Shown in pieces: positions 55,240-64,000 of a DNA stretch of 64,000 nucleotides. The stretch's first letter is position 1. Every line of letters begins with the position of its first letter. Position numbers and translations under genes: made by a program. Below the pieces are notes generated by a model. The model did not search any database, was not told the DNA's origin, and worked only from the letters and a program-made list of their open reading frames with translations. Where the stretch lies: NCBI RefSeq assembly GCF_022458985.1, contig NC_061786.1, positions 7,096,001 through 7,160,000 on the forward strand, written 5' to 3'. Source of the stretch: Mugil cephalus. Lineage: Eukaryota; Chordata; Actinopteri; Mugiliformes; Mugilidae.

Positions 55240-56149
55240 ATGTTGTTCTTTGAGCTGTTTTGCTGAACTCTGTCTTATTCCTCTATGATTACAGAAAAAA
55301 ATAATAAATAAATAAAAAGTTTTAAGTGGTAGTGTTCTATTGGGCTATCCAAAAATCATTTCATCCCATCAGTGTGTGTAAAAACAACGTTTTGGTCACG
55401 TTTCACAGATTTCCCAGACCAGTCTAAACCGGAAAATTATCTTCGTGTAATGAATGCTCTGTTACTTGGTTGAACAAGTTGTTCGCGAGGAAGAAAAGAC
55501 AAGCCACACCTGAGCAGGTTGAATGAGTAGAAGACATGTTTGGGAACTCCACCCCCTCCACTCCCGAAGTTGGGAAATCTACTGAGATTCTCACCGCGGA
55601 GGTTCATCCTAAGACTCCGCTCCGATTCCGAACCACAACAACGCCGTTTAAATTGTAAGTATTCAACTTTGTGTCCATGAATGTTGTCGGCATAGGTCGC
55701 AATGCGAATTTGTTGTAGTAGATTCAAATCTGGGGTGTTTTGGATATGCGCAATTGCGCGCGGACTGTAGAAGGTTTAAGTGTTTTCGTGAAGCGAACGG
55801 CAAATTTGAGTTCGTGATGTCAGACTTTCTCCACGCGGGCGCACAGAAAAATTACTGCTTTTATAAATGGAAGTGATCGCGTTACATTAAAGACTGTTGT
55901 CACATTAGTGTTAATTCTACATTTCGGACCCCTTTTATTTTTGCCTAAGCTCTTTGTAAACGCGTGAATTTATACTTTGACTCAGTCATATGTCACATTG
56001 TTTCTTTGTCTTTTCACCCCTTTTATATATCTGCGTTATGATCTTCTCGTTTCAGGCTGATAGGTACCTGAAGTTTATCTGTGTCTTTTCAGCCGAAAAG
56101 AGCTGTCTTCTATCAGCAGGAAGAGAAGGCAGACTGAACAAACCTCGTC
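55240..56149 (+). promoter_or_regulatory. Upstream region and probable non-coding first exon of the cx30.3-like gene
   Basis: Connexin genes usually have an untranslated first exon. A candidate ends at 55654 (AAATT followed by GTAAGT), and an acceptor TGTCTTTTCAG ends at 56092, leaving 57 nt of leader before the start codon. An earlier acceptor CGTTTCAG near 56055 is also possible. No TATA box assigned. Confidence 0.45.
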
Positions 56150-56938
56150 ATGAACTGGGCATTCCTCCAGGGCCTCCTCAGTGGAGTTAACAAATACTCC
56201 ACAGCCTTTGGCAGAGTGTGGCTCTCTATTGTCTTCCTCTTCAGGGTGATGGTGTTTGTGGTGGCTGCGGAGAAGGTGTGGGGGGACGAGCAGAAAGACT
56301 TTAAGTGCAACACGGCTCAGCCGGGGTGCCACAACGTCTGCTATGACCACTTCTTCCCCGTGTCCCATGTGAGACTCTGGGCCCTGCAGCTCATCTTCGT
56401 CACCTGCCCCTCACTCCTGGTAGTCATGCACGTCGCCTACAGGGAGGACAGGGAGCGGAAAAACCGCCTCAAGTACGGGGACAACTGCCGGCGTCTCTAC
56501 AAGGACACCGGAAAGAAGCGCGGGGGCCTGTGGTGGACCTACGTCCTCACCCTGGTCTTCAAAGTAGGTGTGGACGCCACTTTCGTCTATCTCCTCTACC
56601 ACATCTACGAGGGCTACGACTTCCCCTCGCTCATCAAGTGTAAGGAGAAGCCCTGTCCCAACACGGTGGACTGTTTCATCGCACGGCCTACTGAGAAGAG
56701 AATCTTCGCCATCTTCATGGTGGTAACCAGCTTGGCCTGCATCCTGCTCTCCATTTTTGAAATCCTCTACCTGGTCGGCAAACGCTGCCGTGAGTGTTTT
56801 ACCTCAATCCATCACTCCCGCCACATCACGACCAACAACATGTCCAGCGGCAGCAGCCTGATGGAGTCTAACAATCTAAAGGTGACGGACAAAATCCCCA
56901 AAACCCCTGCGCCAGCGTACAGTGTTGCTATGTCTTGA
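56150..56938 (+). CDS. cx30.3: Gap junction beta connexin, GJB4/Cx30.3-like
   Basis: Single coding exon of 262 residues, typical for connexins. The N-terminus [18 protein letters not shown] is nearly identical to human GJB4. There are four membrane segments (about 20-40, 75-95, 128-150 and 186-209). Both extracellular loops keep the diagnostic cysteines: C53, C60, C64 (C-X6-C-X3-C) and C164, C169, C175 (C-X4-C-X5-C). The cytoplasmic loop is short, as in beta connexins. The tail of about 50 residues has Ser/Thr clusters ([10 protein letters not shown]) and ends in VAMS. Six subunits form a hemichannel that docks with a neighbouring cell's to pass ions and small metabolites. Orthology to GJB4 rather than GJB5 rests on the N-terminus, so treat the exact subtype as probable. 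ATTAAA at 57598 is a likely poly(A) signal. Confidence 0.93.
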   Translation: MNWAFLQGLLSGVNKYSTAFGRVWLSIVFLFRVMVFVVAAEKVWGDEQKDFKCNTAQPGCHNVCYDHFFPVSHVRLWALQLIFVTCPSLLVVMHVAYREDRERKNRLKYGDNCRRLYKDTGKKRGGLWWTYVLTLVFKVGVDATFVYLLYHIYEGYDFPSLIKCKEKPCPNTVDCFIARPTEKRIFAIFMVVTSLACILLSIFEILYLVGKRCRECFTSIHHSRHITTNNMSSGSSLMESNNLKVTDKIPKTPAPAYSVAMS

Positions 56939-59900
56939 GATACAGAGACTATAGGAAAAGACTTTGTGAAAAAACAAAGACGTGGGAAAGCTGTTTCCCT
57001 CACTACACAGGCAACTTCCTTGAAAGACTTATTGAAAGAAACGTACTAGAGACTGAACTATAATGTTAGTTCTTTGCTGTTGGACAGGTTGAAATGCTCC
57101 AACATGAATGTGTCATTGCTCTGGAATGTGTGCATTGTCGTGTGTATTTACAGAGATTTGCTGTTTTACAGATGAAGTTCTACAGCAAAGAGTAAAAGCG
57201 AGCACCAAGCAAAGTCAGACTTAGCCCTGACATCAATTATATGAGTCACCCGATGGTTTGGATGGCTCCACAAACACATGTGGTTTTCTGTGTAAAATTT
57301 TCCCCCTGCTCAAGGCCAGCCTCAGAAAGTTTAACCCAGACTGCACCGAGTCTTTTGCTTTTGCTCGAGTGTGGACTCTTCGGGATTACTGTACTTTGTG
57401 TAATTTATCGTGGAAAGATTGTGCACGTTACTGTCTGTTTTTGCTGCCAATGTTGAAACCACTTTGTGTTTACTCCCGGTGTAGTGCAAACAAGTCCAAA
57501 GACAGTTATATAAACAGAATTGTTATTAGTATCAGGATGTATATGTTTCACAGCATCTGGGTGCAGTCTAACTGCATATCTGTCTATGTTTTTTTTTATT
57601 AAAGATTATTATTTTTGACTTTTGAAAACGTGTCTGTTTCAATGAGAAGTAAGAGAATTTATTGAGGTCTATCTACACTAATTGTAGTGTAATTTTAATA
57701 AACACACACTAAACTACAGGGCACAATAAGCCTACCTAAAAGGATTTGTTGACTTTGCACGTGCACTGAAAAGGCTCAGACTTTTCTTTTTCCTTCCACT
57801 TTTTCCATGTGGTTCATTACGCCCTTCCTCCCTCCACTGTTGCTATGAGCAACTCCTTCATTGTTTAGGTTGATTGGTACTTAGAAGAGGGCAGAGGAGG
57901 AGTCTCAGCCGTTGGTCCGATTCATCTGTGATGACGAGTGATCCGCCCAGCGCAGGAATTTGCCTGGCTCTGAATGACTTATTTCCAGACCTATCTCCCA
58001 CACATGCCAAAACAGAGATGTTGTGTGAGTGAGAAGACTAATTTCCTCTCATTTTAGCTTTGGGACTTCCAGATGTTTTTTCCCCCCCAGTTTGCTCTTT
58101 CGAGGTATATTTCCTCTACCTAGGCACCACCACACAATAAAGAGTGATGTTTACAGATCTCAAACAGGAAAATGGCATTCCACAAACTGATAGGATAATC
58201 TGCAGGCGCCACTGTTAACAGTTCATTGCCACCATTAAAGAGGATTTCGGTGAACAGGGCTTCCAGTGAAATCTATCAACCAGTGAGAGACTTGTTAATC
58301 TGTGAGTGTGTTTTTTGTTCCACCTAGGCACAAAATGTGACATGTGATTGTCCAGATACCACAGGAGGAAACACATGCTTTTTTTTAATCTGCGTGTTTC
58401 CGCGAGTTTGTTGAGTCATGGGATCCCTAATGGTTTAATGATCACTTTTAGACTGGCCCCTGCACTGTCCTACATTGTTTTGTATGACAATTAAATCTAC
58501 AGATTTGTGTTGTTTCAAAAGCAGTTCGGATCTTTTTAGTTTGTTTGTTTGTCTGGCTTTTCATATGCTCGACATGAAATATTTGTCCCATGTATGATAA
58601 TCTATGATGAATGACTTTAATTGCTGGTTGCACAATTGCGGTTCTTCCGTGGTGAAAAGCTACAGCTCGGCCCAACACAACACAGAAAACAGAAGCAGTG
58701 TTGTGAAACGCAGTTTTACAGCAAATAAGCTACACGCAAGCTAACATAATTAAGGTCTTAGCGGTGTGGTTCACTTTCATTGATGTTGCGTTGTATTGGG
58801 TACTACCTACAGCGGGTGGTGGTCGGTGTGGCACCTCGTAGAAGCAGATAGAGTCACCGGCAACAAAGCCAAGCAATGAACTGCTGTGGGTGGGGTCAGC
58901 ATGAAAACATGCTTTAGCCATGTGAACAACATGTTTATTTAAAGTATTCTCTCCGTTTACCTTGCTGTCAGACAGGCTTTTCTGATTAAGCACGGACGTT
59001 GTTACAGGACATGGGAGTTGCTGGTCTTCCTTTGCTTTTGTTCAGACCAGAATGATTTGAAGTCGCACGGTGGTAGACTAGCCTCTGCCGCATAATTTCA
59101 ACAAGGCAAAATGTAGGTTTCTGTCAATGGACTCTGGTGCCTTTGAAGAGGACAGTGCATCAGCTGTGTTTCGCTGCTGACCCCATCCACCCATCCATAG
59201 GACTTCATTGCTTGGCTTCTACCAACCCAGGGCGTTCCAACCGCTACCTGTTGTTAGTAATACTGTGGATTTGGGAACTTCTCTTGAAAGAAACTGAACC
59301 TTCCCTCTGAAGGTTTTCAACTCAAAAGGGGGCTCGCCCAGTTGGCACTGCAGCCTGGGTTACGTGAATTGTTAGCGAGATACCTGCTGGCCTTATATGC
59401 CCTGTGATTGTTGTTGACTCTGTGTTTGAGCCTGTGGAGGCACAAATTCACCAAAAATCCCTATCACTAGTCAGATCCTCCGGGGTATGCTTACGGCCTG
59501 ATCAAATCTTTCTCCATTCCGGTACATTTCCTTTGCTACCCAATGCCTGAAGTGAAAAGTGGTGTCTTGATCCTGTTGTCTTGTCACATCTTGTTGAGAC
59601 TTGCAAACTGGCAAAGGGTGAGTCATATGCGTCTACCAGCTGTGTCACCGGCAGACTGACTGAACCTTTATGCACCTTGTCCCCCATCTAAGGAAATTCT
59701 TTTACCAAACTGGTCAAAATTTTACTGATGTGTGTGTGCTGATGCATCCAACAGCACAATGACTTTCCTTCAAACACATGTGGCAGTCAAAGACTTCAAG
59801 ATGTTATATATGTCACTTAGATTCCAACTACAACAGTGTGCCTTGAGTTTTAGACAAAAGAAACCTTTTGTAAATATATAAATATTTATCAGTTTTGCAC

Positions 59901-61317
59901 AATTGATAATAACGCCGTAACATCTGAAACAAACGCTTCCTAAAAAAACATTCAGATGGTCATTTTATTATTTGTGGGGGCCCGTGTTTCAGCCTTGTTC
60001 CAGAACAGTTTGATTTACCGTCTACATCCTCGTCAGCGAAGGGAAAACAAATACCAATGCGGCCTAATTATCAAGACAGGTTTCAGTTTGTGCCCGTTGT
60101 TTCAGAGAACTGTATCTTCTCCATATGTTCTTAGAAATGTTTAAGAAGAGATCCTCATCACCTCAGGACGTTTGGGCTATGTTTGGAGTCCAACCAAACC
60201 CGTCAAGACATTGTGTGTGAACACCGTGAATAAATGTGACGATGAACACAATGACTGAATGCAGACGTTGTGCAAGAACGGGCAAGTTGTGGCCCTGCCC
60301 TGGTACTACAAACAGGCAGATATGCAGTCGCCTTCAATGCACTCGCCATCTTGCAGTTAAAGTTAGAAAAGCTGCTGTGGGAGCTTTCTTTTTCTTCTTT
60401 TTGCTTTCACGACAACATTAGGTGTGTTTGACGTACACACCCGTATAAAGTGTAAGAAAAATTAGCCTAGTTCAAAGGACAGGTGATAAAGCGGAGACAA
60501 AAGCCACAGCTTATGGACAAGCAATGAAGATGAGCTCGTGAGCACTGGGAGTTTGTGAATGGCGACAGTGTCACCTGAGTAGACCACGGGTTTGAAAAGG
60601 ATGAAGGAAAAGCAATCTTGTCTTACAGTTGCATAAAACAGAAGCAAAAGTTCACATTACTGCATTCATTTAACGAGGAGGATCAAGGAAATGAGGTCTG
60701 AATTCTAAACTACGTAAATTAATTAAGAAAGGGACAGGGAAGTATTCAGTTTAAAACAATTCTTTCCCCCTGCTTGTCATAGTTTTGGGAACTCGGAACA
60801 AAAATAATCAGAATCAGCATGACAAAAAAACAAAACAAAACAAAAAAATACTGTGCAGCCCAGGGTGTGTCCTTCCACCTACACCAGCGAAGTAGTCAGA
60901 ACATGTTAAGACAGGGAGAGTGTCTGTTCCTGGAAACACGGAACAAGGCAACAATGAAGCAAAGCCTGTTGCCCCTGAAACGTTCCAAGGTGTTTGTCCC
61001 ATGTAACACTGACTGACTGAAAGGTCTTAAGCTGCTGAATACATCTTGGCCTAGGGTTGTATACCGTTTTTTTTTTTTAATCTAATGTCCCTTTTGTGAC
61101 CTGTTCTTTATGTTAATTCAGACCCTCACAAAGTAGTCCATAGTTTGCCAGATGCAGACACAGCGTGACCTTAAAAATCACAGTTTCATTTATTAACCTG
61201 GCTCCATGCCTATCGCTCAAGTGCAGGCCCACCTCCGCATCCTATTCAAGGTATCCGCAGACTGCTTCTATGAACTAACATAATAACCGCATAAATATTG
61301 AATCAATTTATCGCGCT

Positions 61318-61351
<34 letters not shown>

Positions 61352-61500
61352 AGAAAAAGCAACATCTGTAGCAACTGAAGACTTTCTTCTTTAACCACAC
61401 CCACTGACGCTGGCGCATTTCTTTACACACTGCGCTCCTCTACCTGTCGAGTGGGACCAAATCTGTGCGTTAAGGGACCAAAGCGACCGTAAAGGGCCGA
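56939..61500. other. cx30.3-like 3' UTR and connexin intergenic region
   Basis: The first 670 bp are probably 3' UTR. The following 3.9 kb separate the two tandem connexins and contain no recognised gene or transposon. Open frames of 60-114 codons here show no family resemblance. This region presumably includes the control elements of the downstream connexin. Confidence 0.5.
61321..61346. repeat. (GA)n microsatellite
   Basis: Thirteen GA units followed by GGGAGGGAG, about 220 bp upstream of the probable first exon donor of the cx35.4-like gene. It may be GAGA-type promoter sequence or simple repeat. Confidence 0.85.
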
Positions 61501-61539
61501 GAAATCCAACGGATATACATGTATACAGTTTTTATCCGC

Positions 61540-61566
61540 AGCTAATAATGGATTCATTCTTTTTTG
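61540..61566 (+). promoter_or_regulatory. End of the probable non-coding first exon of the cx35.4-like gene, with a short uORF
   Basis: A donor GTAAGT follows TTTTTTG at 61566, and an acceptor CCTCATACAG ends at 62200. In the spliced leader an ATG at 61548 would open an 8-codon upstream frame (MDSFFFGL) that ends just after the junction, about 60 nt before the connexin start. Confidence 0.4.
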
Positions 61567-62270
61567 GTAAGTGAAAACTAGGTTCTTTTAACTCTTTCTT
61601 TTAACTAAGTTCTTTTCGCCCGTCTAAGATCAGGATACATTTCGCAAATCGGTTTGCGTTTTAGCCAAATGGAAGGGAATGTGGTCCGAGCTGATTTTCA
61701 CTGTGCCGGAACTATACGTACGATGAACACTGTTTTCGAGCCTGACTCGCCACGAAAATGTGTCCAAGTAGCTCGAGCTGTCCGTGCGTAAAAGGCTGTT
61801 GTAGACACACACATATTGAAATGTTTGAAATGACTGATTTTCTAAATGAACGGACACGCAGTTGGAGGCTGTTTTTCCTTAAATGTGTTCACATACAGAT
61901 TTCTAAACAGGTATACTGCTTTACAAAAGAAGACAAAAGTCATGGGTGTGTTTTTAACGTTGTCCAACTCGTTTCCTCAGTGAGCAGTTCTGCTTGGGGC
62001 CTACTTGGAACTGTCTTAGTGGTTGTTTCTTATAAATTATGTTTAGGGGATGTTTTTTTTCCTTTACAACGAGCCAGCCCTGGGAGATGGATTTGTGAAT
62101 TAAAAGTAAAAGCGGTTTTGTTTGTGATGTTTCAAAACTTGCTGAAGCGCTTGAGATATGTGAGTTAATTTACTTCCATTCTTCATTGTCCCTCATACAG
62201 GTCTGTAGATTATCTACCACCGTTACGAGAAGAATTCCAAAGAAAAGATTTTTGACTACCAGCCAGAGAC

Positions 62271-63146
62271 ATGGACTGGAAAACCTTCCAAGCCCTCCTC
62301 AGTGGGGTGAACAAGTACTCCACGGCGTTTGGCCGGATATGGCTGTCAGTGGTGTTTGTGTTCAGGGTGATGGTATACGTGGTGGCGGCGGAGCGAGTCT
62401 GGGGTGACGAGCAGAAGGACTTCGACTGCAACACCAAGCAGCCCGGCTGCGCCAACGTCTGCTACGACCACTTCTTCCCCATCTCCCACATCCGCCTGTG
62501 GGCCCTGCAGCTCATCTTCGTCACCTGCCCGTCCTTCATGGTGGTGATGCACGTGGCGTACCGCGACGACCGCGAGCGGAAGCACAAAGCCAAGTACGGC
62601 GAAGACAGCAAGCTGTACAACAACACGGGGAAGAAACACGGGGGCTTGTGGTGGACCTATCTGATCAGCCTCTTCGTCAAGACGGGCATCGAGGTCGCCT
62701 TCCTCTACATTCTCCACCGGGTCTACGACAGCTTCTACCTGCCAAGGCTGGTCAAGTGCGAGGTGTCGCCCTGCCCCAATCAGGTGGACTGCTACATCGG
62801 CCACCCGACTGAAAAGAAGGTCTTCACGTACTTCATGGTCGGAGCTTCGGCCCTCTGCATCATCCTCAACATCTGTGAGATCATTTATCTCATCTCCAAG
62901 CGCATCGTGCGATGCGCAAACAAGATGAAAAGGCGCAACCACAACATTGCCGTGCACCACAACGACCACAATGACTACAACGACGACCCCTTCAACAACT
63001 GCGACCGAACCACGTCGAGGCTCGACTTCAAGGACAAGCCTCCGTCCTTCAGGAGCGTGGCGTTCAAGTCTTCCTACAAGCCGTCTGCGCTGAAACTTGA
63101 GGAGAAGATTCGGGCCTCTGCTCCCAACCTGAGCACCGCTACATAA
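62271..63146 (+). CDS. cx35.4: Gap junction beta connexin, GJB3/Cx31-like
   Basis: Single coding exon of 291 residues (human GJB3 270). The N-terminus [18 protein letters not shown], the loop text [20 protein letters not shown] and the C-terminal RASAPNL all match GJB3. Extracellular cysteines are C53, C60, C64 and C163, C168, C174. The four membrane segments sit as in the neighbouring connexin. The cytoplasmic tail of about 80 residues has a His/Asn/Asp-rich patch ([17 protein letters not shown]) that is not in human GJB3 as recalled. It is a tandem partner of the cx30.3-like gene 5.3 kb upstream on the same strand, as GJB4 and GJB3 are neighbours in human. GC content of the third codon position is visibly high compared with the surrounding non-coding DNA. 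Confidence 0.94.
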   Translation: MDWKTFQALLSGVNKYSTAFGRIWLSVVFVFRVMVYVVAAERVWGDEQKDFDCNTKQPGCANVCYDHFFPISHIRLWALQLIFVTCPSFMVVMHVAYRDDRERKHKAKYGEDSKLYNNTGKKHGGLWWTYLISLFVKTGIEVAFLYILHRVYDSFYLPRLVKCEVSPCPNQVDCYIGHPTEKKVFTYFMVGASALCIILNICEIIYLISKRIVRCANKMKRRNHNIAVHHNDHNDYNDDPFNNCDRTTSRLDFKDKPPSFRSVAFKSSYKPSALKLEEKIRASAPNLSTAT

Positions 63147-64000
63147 TCATGGCTAATATTGGGAACAACAATGACCAACAGCTCAATACAGGTTGGATTC
63201 TAGTGACCTGAAAAAAGCAGACTCAGAACTATGAGCCATGAGCTGTGTGTCAGAGCCTGGAGGTTGACTCATCATAACTAGATTCATCCTGTGGGCCCTT
63301 GTGTCTATAACTCTCAAGAAGCGTATGGACTTTTCACGTTTCCAAGTCAACACCCACAATATTTACAAGTCAAGAGGAGCCAAAATGATTGGTTGCCGTT
63401 GTATGGTTTTTGATTGCGGTAGAGTATGTGCCTTTTCAGCGTCACCTCTATTAAAACATTCCAGGAGAGAGGCCCGGCCTTTTTTGTGATTTCAGTTTTG
63501 ACACGGAAATTGTGACACGAGGAGGCTGGACACACCTGGTAGAGGTATTCATCCGCCCTACCAGTGTCTACAGTGGTGTGTCTGAGCGCTCCATTGTTAC
63601 TGAGTGTTTCTCGAACGCTTCAGTGATCTCCTATGTTTAATTCTAACTCATATCATGATGTCGTTGTCTCAATATTATGCCATGGTAAGCCCAAAGTCAG
63701 TTAAGGACTTGGTAAACAATTCTGGACTGGAGCTTGGATGCTCCACGGTGATACTTGAAGGTGTGCAAACTGTCACAAAATGAGGTTTTGTCGCATTTAT
63801 TTCTCATATAAGACCAAATACAGATCAAAAACGCATATATTGTTGCTTTGCTTCATCTGAAACCTTGCCCGGGGTACTCGCAGGGCTTCAGGCAGCCACA
63901 CGTTGTACATAGAGTGCCTGTGTTTTGACATGCTTGTACACAATCTCGCCTGATCCAGGACCACTGTTGATTTAAATAAGTTGAAAGGAATGCTGCTGTA
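63147..64000. other. 3' UTR of the cx35.4-like gene and downstream DNA
   Basis: No coding sequence recognised up to the window edge. No standard AATAAA was placed with confidence, so the 3' UTR may run to or past the end. Confidence 0.5.

Noticed and set aside
62346-62969. 207-codon minus-strand frame
   Set aside because: Exact antisense shadow of the cx35.4-like connexin, repetitive in Val/Asp/Glu as expected from complementing its codons.

Overview
The window is teleost fish nuclear DNA, most likely from a spiny-rayed (percomorph-like) species. The coding regions are split by GT-AG introns with clear vertebrate orthologues. Many introns are only 75-150 bp, the genes are dense, and relics of several Tc1/mariner transposon families are scattered between and inside them. 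Nothing bacterial, viral or CRISPR-like was seen.

Layout, left to right. mtmr9-type myotubularin (minus, exons 1-3 only, runs off the left edge); fam167b (plus); lck, an Src-family kinase (plus, 12 coding exons, about 12 kb); hdac1 (plus, 14 coding exons); tmem54-type four-pass membrane protein (minus, convergent with hdac1); a ZP3/ZPC-like egg-coat protein with a long acidic tail (plus); pabpc4 cytoplasmic poly(A)-binding protein (plus, 14 coding exons); ppie, the spliceosomal RRM-cyclophilin (plus, 10 exons); and two beta connexins, a GJB4/cx30.3-like and a GJB3/cx35.4-like gene, each with its coding region in a single exon (plus). All exon boundaries were set by hand from splice consensus, reading-frame phase and recalled family sequences.

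The genes do not form a pathway. They are a conserved synteny block: recalled human 1p34-p35 carries MTMR9LP, FAM167B, LCK, HDAC1, TMEM54, GJB4/GJB3, PABPC4 and PPIE, spread over several megabases. This settles the paralogue choices lck over blk, fam167b over fam167a, and tmem54 over krtcap3. It also suggests that the left-most gene is the working counterpart of human MTMR9LP.

No undescribed biological system was found. The points most worth a second look are: a strong GC-AG intron in the lck kinase domain; a shortened lck regulatory tail; an oligo(A)-rich pabpc4 5' leader that fits known PABP autoregulation; a 13-nt coding first exon in tmem54; a possible hdac1/tmem54 3' overlap; the long unexplained tail of the ZP protein; a perfect 19-bp hairpin in an lck intron; and five DNA-transposon relics.
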